From the NCBI RefSeq assembly GCF_900112765.1, contig NZ_FOMZ01000006.1:235435-299434 (forward strand): DNA of 64,000 nt, given 5' to 3'. The notes under the pieces were generated by a model. The model searched no databases, was not told the DNA's origin, and worked only from the letters and a program-made list of their open reading frames with translations. The DNA is from Actinopolyspora alba (GTDB taxonomy: Bacteria > Actinomycetota > Actinomycetes > Mycobacteriales > Pseudonocardiaceae). Shown piece by piece: positions 43,401 to 54,084 of this stretch. Every line of letters starts with the position of its first letter. Position 1 is the first letter of the stretch. The position numbers and the translations under genes were made by a program.

Positions 43401-44684
43401 TCACGATGGTCGGCCGGGATCGCGGCCGGCAAGTCCGAGCAGGGCATCGAGCGGTGCCGGGTCGGTGCCGGTGTCGACGATCGGCCCGTACAGTCCCTCG
43501 CGACTGTCGATCGTGTCGGGTGTGGACATCGCGGCGGCGAAGCGCGTGCAGATCGCGACGTCGTGGTCGGTCGCGGTGAAACTCTGACCGGTGGCGCGGG
43601 CGAGGTCCCAACCGTGCAGGACGAGTTCGTCGAGCACGACGGTCGCGAGCTCGGTCGACGGCATGGTGAAACCGCCGGCCTCGGCCTCGCCCCGCCATGC
43701 CGACGGCTCTCGCCAGGCCGCGACGAGCGTGTCGAGGTCGCGAGTGAGCTGCTCACGCCAGTTGTCGGGCAGGTTCGCACCGTCGGGTGGCGGCTCGCCT
43801 GGGTGCTCGTGGCGCGCGGTGTGTGTGAACGCCTTGGTCAGCCCGCGCACATGGACGGCGAGATCACGTACGGTCCAGTCGGCACACGGCGTCGGCGCGT
43901 CGAGTTGGTCGTCGCGCACACCCACCACGACCCGGCGCATCTCGGCCGCGGCGTCGGCGAGGTCGAAGCCGACCTCGGCCGTACTGAGCTCGTCCGACGA
44001 TGTGCCGACGTCCAGGTATGCGATCAGTCGCTCGGCGAGTTCGACCGGACGACTCTTGGCCGCCATGTGCCCTCCGGGCATCACGTCGGCCTCGACGCCG
44101 AGCCGATCGCGGGCGACCCGCACCTGGAACTGGGCCGGGAACAGGCGGTCGTCAGCGCCGACCAGGACGTGGATCGGGACATCCGGCCACGCCTCGAAGG
44201 TGCACGGCTGTCCGAACGGTGTCTCGGCCGGTTCGCGATCGCCCTCGGCCATGTCGGCCTTCATGTCGTCGGGGATGTCGTGCAGGAAGACGTTCTCGAG
44301 GTTGAACTCGTCCGACCGTCCGGCCGCTTCGTCGGCAGCTCGGCGAGCCTCGCCCGAGCCGGTGGCCTCGAACCACTCCCCCGGCGACTCGCCGGGAATC
44401 GGAATCATCGCATTGAGCAGCACTATGCGGTCGATGGCATCGCTTTCGCCGATCATCGGCACGATGAAAGCGCCCATCGACTGTGCGACGAGCACGACAT
44501 CACGGTGGTCGCCGATCGCCTGGTCGGTGATGAGCGCGTACTCGCGCAGGCCCAGCGCCGGGTCGTCGCCCTCGACCTCGACCGGGATCGCGGCATGCCC
44601 CCGCGCTTCGAGCTCGGCCGCGGCCTCGCGCCAATACACCTCCCCGGCACCGCCGGCACCGGGGATCAGGACGAACGTCGCCAT
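43401..44684 (-). CDS. Fusion of an alpha/beta hydrolase and a TIGR03086 (mycothiol isomerase-like) domain
   Basis: 427 residues in two domains. Residues 1-230: EstA/RsbQ-like hydrolase, starting ATFVLIPGAGGAGEVYWREA, nucleophile elbow VVLVAQSMGAFIVPMI, IHVLVGADDRLFPAQFQ (Asp) and VMPGGHMAAKSRP (His), a full triad. Residues ~245-420: DinB-like TIGR03086 domain with DDQLDAPTPCADWTVRDLAV HVRG, ELVLHGWDLARATGQSF and FAAAMSTP, containing the likely metal histidines. Both parts usually occur as separate proteins. ATG at 44684 has GAGAGGAG upstream. An enzyme that opens a lactone or ester and isomerises the product through mycothiol is one possibility; this is speculation. Confidence 0.82.
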   Translation of the reverse strand: MATFVLIPGAGGAGEVYWREAAAELEARGHAAIPVEVEGDDPALGLREYALITDQAIGDHRDVVLVAQSMGAFIVPMIGESDAIDRIVLLNAMIPIPGESPGEWFEATGSGEARRAADEAAGRSDEFNLENVFLHDIPDDMKADMAEGDREPAETPFGQPCTFEAWPDVPIHVLVGADDRLFPAQFQVRVARDRLGVEADVMPGGHMAAKSRPVELAERLIAYLDVGTSSDELSTAEVGFDLADAAAEMRRVVVGVRDDQLDAPTPCADWTVRDLAVHVRGLTKAFTHTARHEHPGEPPPDGANLPDNWREQLTRDLDTLVAAWREPSAWRGEAEAGGFTMPSTELATVVLDELVLHGWDLARATGQSFTATDHDVAICTRFAAAMSTPDTIDSREGLYGPIVDTGTDPAPLDALLGLAGRDPGRPS

Positions 44685-44825
44685 CTCTGCTCCTCTCCCC
44701 GCAGAGACGTCACTCATCCGGTACCGACTCAGCAACGGACCCGAACTCAGCGCGGCACAGGAAGCTGACTTCTACAGCTTACAGCCGTCTCAGCCGGGGA
44801 TCCCCTATCCGGGCGGATGGGCCGG

Positions 44826-45100
44826 TTACGAGTTCCGCTCGAGCACACGGCGGACGAAGGCCTGCTTGGCGTTCGTACAGGTCCCACGATCGTGGCGATG
44901 TGCACGGGCAGCTTGAGCTTTCAGGCGTTGCGTACTCCTCGGCGAGGGCAGGGCCGGCACGGAGCACGCCGCGAAAGGCGAGTTTGCTCATACCAGCGCG
45001 GCTCGCCGAGCCGCATCAGGTGCAGATGAGCCGGCCGATGCCGCCCGACGGCGTCAGCGCGACCGAGGAACCTCGGTGACTCCGCCGGCTTGTCCGCGAT
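44826..45100 (-). pseudogene. GrpB family relic in three frames
   Basis: Pieces of a GrpB/UPF0157 C-terminal half succeed each other in three frames: GRHRPAHLHLMRLGEPRWYE (frame 1), SKLAFRGVLRAGPALAEEYA (frame 2), then LKAQAARAHRHDRGTCTNAK QAFVRRVLER to the stop at 44826-44828 (frame 3). This order matches PAVHLH..., ...LAFRDYLRA-P--A-EYA... and ...LK...YT-AK--FV--VL of the family. At least two frameshifts are needed, and the N-terminal half is missing. Confidence 0.68.
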
Positions 45101-45149
45101 AGCTACCGACACTCAAGTCCTCCGGCACACGATTCGGAACGAATGTTGC

Positions 45150-45464
45150 TCAAGCCTCTTCCCCCGGTGCGCCGGGGCCTTGTTCGGGGATCGCGTCGGG
45201 ACGGGCAGCATCGTGGGCGCGGCGCCGTGCCCACGACACGAGATGCCCGGCCACACACACGTCGGCATCCGGGCGGAAGTACCGCAGCAGCCGCGCGTCG
45301 GCGCGGTCCCAAACGACCAGCAGCACGTCGAGGATGCGCCGGTGCTCGTGGTCGGCCAGCCAGGCCTCGACATCGACGACCGGGTCGGTGGCGCGGTGGT
45401 GGTACCGTGCCAGCTGGCGGGCCACGTCGTGGAGCTCGGTGCGACGGTCGATGCGACGATCCAT
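45150..45464 (-). CDS. Hypothetical protein, 104 residues
   Basis: From the ATG at 45464 the frame reads RRTELHDVARQLARYHHRAT DPVVDVEAWLADHEHRRILD and then VLLVVWDRADARLLRYFRPD, with alternating hydrophobic and charged residues that suggest a compact helical protein. It is not a membrane protein. I do not recognise a family. Codon use is ordinary for the region, so it may be real. It lies between the GrpB relic and a hydrolase fragment in the decayed island, so it might also be a surviving piece of a larger gene. Confidence 0.45.
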   Translation of the reverse strand: MDRRIDRRTELHDVARQLARYHHRATDPVVDVEAWLADHEHRRILDVLLVVWDRADARLLRYFRPDADVCVAGHLVSWARRRAHDAARPDAIPEQGPGAPGEEA

Positions 45465-45584
45465 AGAATCACCCGGCTCCCAGCACACCGCACCGCAGCG
45501 CCCCGGCGATACCGATGATCGAGTACGTCGGACCCGCCGGGCGGGTGACACACCCTGGCCGCGAGCTCTTAGCGTTCAATCTAT

Positions 45585-45848
45585 AGGCTGGTCCAACGGC
45601 ATTTCCGGCCGAGGACGGAAAAACCGCCGGTCTTGGAGGATTCCGTGCTGCGCCGGTTGACCATGCCCGTGCTGGCCGTCGTCGGACAGCGAGACCGCGT
45701 GTTCAGCTCCGCGCAGACCCGACGACGACGTGCTCGAGCGGTACCGCACGCCACCGTCATAGCGCTGCCCGAAGCGGGACACCCGCTACCGCGCCAGGCC
45801 GAGGCCGTCGGCGAATTCCTCCGCGCACCGCGCGAAACACCCACCTGA
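45585..45848 (+). pseudogene. Alpha/beta hydrolase C-terminal fragment
   Basis: The frame opens after a stop at about 45570 and reads RLVQRHFRPRTEKPPVLEDS, VLRRLTMPVLAVVGQRDRVF and PHATVIALPEAGHPLPRQAE to the stop at 45848. VLAVVGQRDRVF holds the acid and EAGHPL the histidine of a hydrolase triad, but the oxyanion hole and nucleophile part are missing and no start is convincing (TTG at 45633 would drop part of the conserved sequence). A left-over of a deleted gene. Confidence 0.68.
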
Positions 45849-45898
45849 GTCCGAACCGCCTTCCCCCTTCCTCGTGGGAAGGCGGCTGTGGAGCTCGG

Positions 45899-48289
<2,391 letters not shown>

Positions 48290-48478
48290 CGTGCCTCCCA
48301 GTGTTGGGCGCGTCTCCGCCACCGCTGTCGACGGCTGTGCTCCCGAACGGTTCCGAACAATGCGTCCGATCGCGCACCGTCGGCACGACCGGCGGCGACT
48401 CGCCGTGGCCCTGCCGGTGACCTCGACGGGTGGGGCCGTGACCCGCCGTGCTGTCGGTGTCTGTTTCCGCCGGGCGCG

Positions 48479-48889
48479 TCAGCGCGACTGCTGAATACGA
48501 ATCAGATTTCCGGCGGGATCGCGGACGGCGCAGTCACGAACGCCGTAGGGCTGCTCGGCGGGTTCCTGAACGATCTCGGAATCGCCGACCCGCAGTCTGT
48601 CGAAGGTGGTGTCGAGGTCGTCGGTGGCCAGCAGCAGCATGGCGTAGGTCCCCTTTGCCATCATCTCGGTGATGGTGCGGCGTTCCTCATCGGTGACGCC
48701 TGGATCGGCGACGGGCGGGGCCAGGACCAGGGACGTAGCGGGCTGCCCGGCGGGGCCGACCGTGATCCAGCGCATCCTGCCGTTCCCGACGTCGTTGCGG
48801 ACCTCGAATCCCAGGACGTCCCGGTAGAACGCCAGGGAGGCTTCCGGGTCCTCGTGCGGAAGGAAGCTGGAGTGAATGGTGAGGCTCAT
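48479..48889 (-). CDS. VOC family protein (glyoxalase/dioxygenase-like)
   Basis: 136 residues with two beta-alpha-beta-beta-beta modules. It begins LTIHSSFLPHEDPEASLAFY RDVLGFEVRNDVG, has MRWITVGPAG, ATDDLDTTFDRLRV and ends with the C-terminal signature VRDCAVRDPAGNLIRIQQ. Metal-binding positions: His in SSFLPHEDP and Glu/Asp in the second half are not perfectly conserved, so antibiotic binding, glyoxalase or dioxygenase roles are all possible. ATG at 48889. The AraC regulator gene ends 6 bases upstream on the same strand, so the two form an operon. Confidence 0.88.
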   Translation of the reverse strand: MSLTIHSSFLPHEDPEASLAFYRDVLGFEVRNDVGNGRMRWITVGPAGQPATSLVLAPPVADPGVTDEERRTITEMMAKGTYAMLLLATDDLDTTFDRLRVGDSEIVQEPAEQPYGVRDCAVRDPAGNLIRIQQSR

Positions 48890-48895
48890 GGCGGT

Positions 48896-49345
48896 TCAGA
48901 CTAGTTGCGGAGGCGCGATCCCCGCTTCTCGATTCCTGATCGGTCTGCTCGCCCGCTTGGCCACGCACGCGGGCACACCGGCCGTGGTGTGCGTCGCGGT
49001 GTGCCGGTAAGTACTGGGAGGCATACCGACCAGCTCGGTGAACCGCGTGCTGAACGTGCCCAACGAGCGGCAGCCGACCGCGAAACAGACCTCGGTGACG
49101 CTGAGATCACCTCGACGCAACAACGCCATCGCGCGCTCGATGCGCCGCGTCATCAGGTAGGAGTACGGTGACTCGCCGTAGGCACGACGGAACGCGCGAC
49201 TGAGGTGTCCCGCCGACATGTGTACCCCCAGCGCGAGCGCTGCCACGTCCAGTGGCCGCTCGTACTCCCGGTCGATCCGGTCCCGGACCCGGCGCAACCG
49301 GGTGAGTTCGTCCAAATATCGCGATGCCGCGCAGCTGCTGGTCAC
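48896..49345 (-). CDS. AraC family transcriptional regulator (short, DNA-binding domain only)
   Basis: 149 residues. The double helix-turn-helix is LDVAALALGVHMSAGHLSRA FRRAYGESPYSYLMTRRIER then DLSVTEVCFAVGCRSLGTFS TRFTELVGMPPSTYR, preceded by only about 30 residues. There is no effector domain, as in SoxS/MarA-type regulators. The GTG at 49345 is a likely start; longer frames run into the DUF421 upstream region. It probably controls itself and the VOC gene 6 bases downstream. Confidence 0.85.
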   Translation of the reverse strand: MTSSCAASRYLDELTRLRRVRDRIDREYERPLDVAALALGVHMSAGHLSRAFRRAYGESPYSYLMTRRIERAMALLRRGDLSVTEVCFAVGCRSLGTFSTRFTELVGMPPSTYRHTATHTTAGVPACVAKRASRPIRNREAGIAPPQLV

Positions 49346-49533
49346 CCGGTCGATGTTGCCACGCCGCACGCGAATTGCCCACCGTCTCCGACGGTGGGAG
49401 CGGCGGCCCCTTCCCGCCGCGCTGCTTTCGTCGAACCGCGTGAGAAAAGCGGTTGACCTCGGCCGATGGTAGTTTGCGCCGGCAGCGTTCGAATCGTTCG
49501 CGGAAATTCCCGGCCCGCCCAAGGGGGCACCAA

Positions 49534-50157
49534 GTGATCGATGGTTTGCATGTGTCGTGGCAGACGCTGGCGCTCGTGGCGCTCTCGACAGTGTCGATCT
49601 ACATTTCACTGATCGCGTTCTCCCGCATCGCCGGGCTGCGTTCGTTCTCCCAGATGACGAACTTCGACTACGCGGCCACCGTGGCCTTCGGGTCGATCAC
49701 CGCCACCACAGCGGTCAGTTCCGAGGTGTCGCTGCTGCAGGGCATGTTCGCGCTGGCGGCGCTGTTCATCACGCAGAGCCTGTTGGCGTATCTGCGCAAG
49801 CTCCGCAGGGTCGAGCGGGTCACCGACAACCGGCCGTTGCTGCTCATGGACGGTTCCCGGGAACTGCGCGAGAACCTGGATCAGGCGCAGATGACCCGCA
49901 ACGACCTCTACGCGAAACTGCGGCTGGCCGGGATCACCCGGCTGGAGCAGCTCGAGGCGGTCGTGCTGGAGACCACGGGAGAGGTCTCGGTACTGACCGT
50001 CGACCCCAGGGGACGTCCCGTGGACAGCAGGTTGCTTTCCAGCGTCGACGGGCCGCAACGGCCGGTACGCAGTGGGCTACCCACCCACACCGCGGACTCC
50101 CCCGAGTCCACCGATCCCTCGTCCGGACCGTCCACCGGACCGGAGGAGGACCGGTAA
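49534..50157 (+). CDS. DUF421 (YetF-type) membrane protein
   Basis: 207 residues. Three N-terminal hydrophobic helices: TLALVALSTVSIYISLIAFS, FDYAATVAFGSITATTAVSS and SLLQGMFALAALFITQSLLA. Then the conserved cytoplasmic part: RPLLLMDGSRELRENLDQAQ MTRNDLYAKLRLAGI and EAVVLETTGEVSVL. The family's signature is the DG-x-x-x-x-x-x-L-x-x-x-x-x-x-x-x-L-x-x-LR region seen here. Role unknown. The C-terminal 40 residues are disordered (Pro/Ser/Thr). GTG at 49534 with AAGGGGG upstream. Divergent from AraC by 188 bases and converging on the DUF1963 gene. Confidence 0.85.
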   Translation: MIDGLHVSWQTLALVALSTVSIYISLIAFSRIAGLRSFSQMTNFDYAATVAFGSITATTAVSSEVSLLQGMFALAALFITQSLLAYLRKLRRVERVTDNRPLLLMDGSRELRENLDQAQMTRNDLYAKLRLAGITRLEQLEAVVLETTGEVSVLTVDPRGRPVDSRLLSSVDGPQRPVRSGLPTHTADSPESTDPSSGPSTGPEEDR

Positions 50158-50234
50158 CCCTCGGAGAACGGTGCCATCGGCACGGCACGACCAAGCAGAA
50201 CAACCTGGGGTGCCTCCGTGGGGGCGACACGCGG

Positions 50235-51212
50235 CTACTGCATGGCGGTGACGCAGGGATGCCTCCGGTCACGGCTACAGCAGTAGATCTGCAACGTGTA
50301 GCCACGTCCGATCCGAACCCCCGGGTGGCTCTCCCCGTCAGGAACTTCACCGAGTTCAGCGTTGTCCTCGACGGCACGCCAACTGGGGGTGAAATTCCCT
50401 CCTTCCATCATCAACAACGGTTCGACGTCGGACCCGCACTGTTCGCAGCCCAGTGGAATCGGATCGCGGAACGTCCACATCGATTCCCAACCGCCCACTT
50501 TCCAACCGGGCGGTATCGACAGGTCGTCGTCGTAATCCATGTGCCGTTCCTGCTCCCAGTGGCGGATACGTTCCGCGAGATTCTGCGGAATCAGGTGCAA
50601 CGGCGGGAATTCGATGATCCGCTCCGGGTTGAGCACACACGGGTGAGGAACGAACTCTTCATCCACCACCAGGGCCGGTTCCGGAGGTTCCAGCAGCACA
50701 TGCTCGATGTCGGCCGCACGGCGCCAGTACAACCACACGTTCGGGGTGTAGTCGTCCTCGTGGTCGAAAGGGCACCACAGCACCTGCAACAGATCGGCTC
50801 CCGGCGGACAGACCAGATCGGGGATCTCGGTGGCGTAAAGCTGCGCCACGGGCAGCAGCGGCATCGGGCTGAGCGCGTGCTCGGCTACCGGGACTCCTTC
50901 TTTCGAACGCCGCAGCGTTTCCAAGTCCTCGGCCGACAGCGGGGACGGCTCGCCGGTGACGAGTCCACGTGCGGCTCGGACCTCGTGCAACGAGGTCAGC
51001 TCGGGCGCGAAACCATACTTGTTGTGGTGACAGTCGTGACAGCGTGGCCACGGTTCCTCGACGGGCCACAGCAGTGGCCCACCGACCGAACTCCGCTCCA
51101 CGGTGGGGTCACCCCGTCGGGGGTGGAGCCTGGTGGTGGTTCTGGTCATCCCGGCCAGTTCCGGAAACACCTCGGCCATGTTCACCGGGCGTGGTGGGGT
51201 GGTGCGTGCCAT
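50235..51212 (-). CDS. DUF1963-like (YwqG) protein with cysteine motifs
   Basis: 325 residues. It opens with a RSSVGGPLLWPVEEPWPRCH stretch (family motif G-P-x-WP-x-CxxC), the CHDCHH metal-like site, LLPVAQLYATEIPDLVCPPG, LLQVLWCPFDHEDDYTPNVW LYWRRA and ends IYCCSRDRRHPCVTAMQ. A central CEQCGSDVEPLLMMEGG gives a second CxxC. The family fold is DUF1963/YwqG; it is cytoplasmic and its function is unknown, but the cysteines imply a structural zinc. ATG at 51212. It ends 78 bases from the DUF421 stop on the opposite strand. Confidence 0.82.
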   Translation of the reverse strand: MARTTPPRPVNMAEVFPELAGMTRTTTRLHPRRGDPTVERSSVGGPLLWPVEEPWPRCHDCHHNKYGFAPELTSLHEVRAARGLVTGEPSPLSAEDLETLRRSKEGVPVAEHALSPMPLLPVAQLYATEIPDLVCPPGADLLQVLWCPFDHEDDYTPNVWLYWRRAADIEHVLLEPPEPALVVDEEFVPHPCVLNPERIIEFPPLHLIPQNLAERIRHWEQERHMDYDDDLSIPPGWKVGGWESMWTFRDPIPLGCEQCGSDVEPLLMMEGGNFTPSWRAVEDNAELGEVPDGESHPGVRIGRGYTLQIYCCSRDRRHPCVTAMQ

Positions 51213-51368
51213 AACGGGTGGTGCTCCTCGTCGTCGGTGAGCATATCCCACCACGCACCACCGACGTCCTCGCCGCACCCACGGCTGCCCCGCTCCCGTC
51301 CGGGCGAGCACCGCACCGCGTACCGGCCCGGTCGACACGCCCACGCCGACCGGGCCGGGCGGTGGGAC

Positions 51369-52562
51369 TCACCCGTCGGCGCGCTGCTGGGAGTTTCCCG
51401 CTCCCCCGAGGGCCTGCTGGTCCGCCGAGCCGCTGGCCCGTGGTGTGCTGCTCAGGTCGGTGGGAACTTCCTTGCGGGCCACCGCTTCGGCCGCGCGCAC
51501 CGCCTCGGCCACCTCGGGGTTGGAGGCCATCTCGAACCAGGAGGACACCGACGGATCGTCCTGCTCCGGGGGCTCGCTGGGAACTTCCTGCTCGGGCGGT
51601 TCGTAGCGGAACACGCCCTCCTCGTCGGGGCTGCCGAGCATGCGGGCGAAGCCCTCCAGGGACTTGCTGAACTCGCTGGGCACCACCCAGACCTTGTTGG
51701 CGTCGCCCTGGGCCATCTCGGGCAGGGTCTGCAGATACTGGTAGGCCAGCATCTCGGGAGTGGGCTTGGCGCGTTTGACGGCGGCGAAGGTTTTCTCGAT
51801 CGCCTTGGCCTCGCCCTGGGCGGTGAGGTACTTGCTGGCCCGCTCACCCTGCGAACGCAGAATGTTGGATTGGCGTTCACCTTCGGCGTTGAGGATCGCG
51901 GCCTGCTTGGACCCCTCCGCGGCCAGGATCTGCGACTGCTTCTGCCCCTCGGCCGTTTTGATGGCGGATTCGCGTTCACCTTCGGCGTTGAGGATCATCG
52001 CGCGCTTCTCCCGGTCGGCGCGCATCTGTTTTTCCATCGAGTCCTGGATCGACGGCGGCGGGTCGATCGCCTTGAGCTCAACCCGGGCGACCCTGATCCC
52101 CCAACGGCTGGTCTCGCTGTCCAACACCCCCCGCAGCTGGCTGTTGATCTGGTCCCGCGAGGTCAACGTCTCCTCCAGGCTCATACCACCGACCACGTTC
52201 CGCAGCGTGGTGGTGGTCAACTGCTCGACCCCCTCGATGTAGTTGGAGATCTCGTACACCGCCGAACGGGATTCGGTGACCTGGAAATACACCACGGTGT
52301 CGATGGACACTGTGAGGTTGTCCTGAGTGATCACCGACTGCGGTGGGAACGAAACCACCTGCTCCCGCAGATCGATCTTGGCGCGCACCCGGTCCAGGAA
52401 CGGAAACAGCATGTTCAGTCCCGGGTGGGCCACGGTGCGGAACCGTCCCAGACGTTCGATGACAGCGCTGGTGGCCTGCGGCACGACCAGTACGGTCTTG
52501 GCCAGCAGCACGATCACCAGCAGTACGACCACCAGCAGCACAATCCACACGGCAGGATTCAC
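51369..52562 (-). CDS. SPFH/band-7 membrane protein (stomatin/QmcA-like)
   Basis: 397 residues. One N-terminal membrane helix (VWIVLLVVVLLVIVLLAKTV) precedes the SPFH domain: VVPQATSAVIERLGRFRTVA, LREQVVSFPPQSVITQDNLT and LRGVLDSETSRWGIRVARVE. An alanine/glutamate-rich coiled-coil follows, with repeats of AEGER/AEGSKQ type, then a flexible acidic tail. Such proteins make scaffolds with NfeD in membrane microdomains. GTG at 52562 has GAGGAGG at a good distance. The NfeD gene lies 10 bases upstream, so they are co-translated partners (Rv1488-like). Confidence 0.92.
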   Translation of the reverse strand: MNPAVWIVLLVVVLLVIVLLAKTVLVVPQATSAVIERLGRFRTVAHPGLNMLFPFLDRVRAKIDLREQVVSFPPQSVITQDNLTVSIDTVVYFQVTESRSAVYEISNYIEGVEQLTTTTLRNVVGGMSLEETLTSRDQINSQLRGVLDSETSRWGIRVARVELKAIDPPPSIQDSMEKQMRADREKRAMILNAEGERESAIKTAEGQKQSQILAAEGSKQAAILNAEGERQSNILRSQGERASKYLTAQGEAKAIEKTFAAVKRAKPTPEMLAYQYLQTLPEMAQGDANKVWVVPSEFSKSLEGFARMLGSPDEEGVFRYEPPEQEVPSEPPEQDDPSVSSWFEMASNPEVAEAVRAAEAVARKEVPTDLSSTPRASGSADQQALGGAGNSQQRADG

Positions 52563-52572
52563 ATCCGCCTCC

Positions 52573-53013
52573 TCACGGTTCGGCCCACACCACGGCGACG
52601 GCCCCCGAAATCTCCATGACCATCACCGTGCGCCCCACATCCAGCACCTGTGTCTCGTCGAAAGAGCGCGCCGACCACACGTCCCCGCCGATGCGCACCC
52701 GGCCGTCGTGGGCATCCACCGCGGATTCCACGGTGGCACGTTTGCCGATGAGCGCATCCACGTTCGTGCGCGGTTCGATTCCCTCGGTCGTCTCACGCAG
52801 CAGTCTGCGTTTGACCGCCGGGCGCGCCAGGAACACCAGTCCGCCGGAGAGTGCGGCGAAGATCACCGCGTCCAGCCACAGCGGCGCACCCAGCGCCGCC
52901 GCTCCGGCGGTTCCCATCGCGGCGAGCCCGAGCATCAACAGCACGAACTCACCTGAAGTGGCTTCGGCGGCCACCAGGAGCACCCCGGCGATCAACCACA
53001 CCAACGCGGCCAT
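52573..53013 (-). CDS. NfeD-like membrane protein
   Basis: 146 residues. Short NfeD form: helices VWLIAGVLLVAAEATSGEFV, LMLGLAAMGTAGAAALG and LWLDAVIFAALSGGLVFLAR, followed by the C-terminal OB-fold soluble domain with LIGKRATVESAVDAHDGRVR IGGDVWSARS and VGRTVMVMEISG. It partners with the SPFH protein encoded directly downstream and with it shapes membrane lipid domains. It has no N-terminal ClpP-like protease domain, as expected of the short form. ATG at 53013. Matches the Rv1487 position in the conserved block. Confidence 0.9.
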   Translation of the reverse strand: MAALVWLIAGVLLVAAEATSGEFVLLMLGLAAMGTAGAAALGAPLWLDAVIFAALSGGLVFLARPAVKRRLLRETTEGIEPRTNVDALIGKRATVESAVDAHDGRVRIGGDVWSARSFDETQVLDVGRTVMVMEISGAVAVVWAEP

Positions 53014-53100
53014 ACACCCATGGTGACAGATCGACTTCTCTTCGTGACCGTTCAAGTCGTCCGCGAGGGGGTGCTGTCGGCGGGCGAAGCGGGTGGGCGG

Positions 53101-54084
53101 CTATTCCTCGGCGAGGGTGACGAAGTCGACGAGCCGTTCCACCGCCCCCAGCAGTGGGGCCCGCAGGTCCCGGAAGTCACCGACCGCGTCGAGGATCCTG
53201 CGCCAGCCCTCGGACGGATCCGTCCAGCCCAGTTCGCGGCACACCCCGGTCTTCCAGTCCTGCCGCCTGTCGATGTCCGGCCACTCGGTTATCCCCACCG
53301 TGGCCGGGCACACGGCCTGCCAGACGTCCACGTAAGGATGCCCGGTCACCAGCACGTCGTCGCCGCTGACGCGCTCGGCGATGCGGGTCTCCTTGCTGCC
53401 GGTGACGAAGTGGTCGACCAGCACTCCCAGCCTGCGCTCGGGGCCGGGTGAGAATTCGGTGACGTGGTGCTGCAGATCGTCCAGCCCGTGCAGCGGCTCG
53501 ACCACCACACCGGCGACGCGAAGATCATGTCCCCACACCCGTTCGAGCAGTTCCGCGTCGTGCAGACCTTCGACCCAGATCCTGCTGGCACGGGCCGTGC
53601 GCGCCGGGGCGTCGGAAACCGCCACCGAACCGGAGGCCGAACGGCGCGACACCCGGCCAGCGGTGGAAGGGACGGGCACGAGCGTGACCGGTGTTCCCTC
53701 GTGGCGGAACCCTCCGGTTCGCATCGGAAAGGCACGTTGCCTGCCGTGACGGTTCTCGAGAATCACGTTGTGCTTGGTGAACTCGCCACGTTCCAGCCGC
53801 ACGATCGCGCCGCAGAACTCACCGGCGGCGTCCTCGACGACTGTGCCGGGCTCGGCGGGCAGCTCGGGAGGGGAATCGCGTCGGCGCCGAGCGGTACCGG
53901 TGAGCACGTCGCGGCCGTAGTCGATCGAACGCACGACGATCAGCCTACCCGGCCACGGCCCCACGGTGACGGTGCCGGGCCGAGGTGCCGCTCGGTTCGC
54001 CGCGCTGTTCGGTTCGCGGGGAGCACGGCGGAGATCCCACCCGTTGGCGGCGATCACGGTCACATCGGTATCGTCAGTGGACAT
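53101..54084 (-). CDS. DUF3097 family protein
   Basis: 327 residues of an actinobacteria-specific family of unknown function. Conserved segments: VEDAAGEFCGAIVRLERGEF, KHNVILENRHGRQRAFPMRT, SRIWVEGLHDAELLERVWGH, VGVLVDHFVTGSKETRIAER is represented here as RLGVLVDHFVTGSKETRIAE, and VLVTGHPYVDVWQAV, with the acidic patch of a Toprim-like nuclease fold (EGLHDAEL, LVDHF, GHPYVD). The N-terminal ~40 residues are variable. The start ATG at 54084 overlaps the first bases of the divergent gene at 54083. It lies 87 bases downstream of which NfeD starts in the same direction. Confidence 0.85.
   Translation of the reverse strand: MSTDDTDVTVIAANGWDLRRAPREPNSAANRAAPRPGTVTVGPWPGRLIVVRSIDYGRDVLTGTARRRRDSPPELPAEPGTVVEDAAGEFCGAIVRLERGEFTKHNVILENRHGRQRAFPMRTGGFRHEGTPVTLVPVPSTAGRVSRRSASGSVAVSDAPARTARASRIWVEGLHDAELLERVWGHDLRVAGVVVEPLHGLDDLQHHVTEFSPGPERRLGVLVDHFVTGSKETRIAERVSGDDVLVTGHPYVDVWQAVCPATVGITEWPDIDRRQDWKTGVCRELGWTDPSEGWRRILDAVGDFRDLRAPLLGAVERLVDFVTLAEE

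Noticed and set aside
49557-52619. 1020-residue plus-strand frame spanning DUF421, DUF1963 and SPFH genes
   Set aside because: Its sequence is His/Arg/Gly-rich without domains and it lies across well-supported genes on both strands; a typical high-GC shadow.
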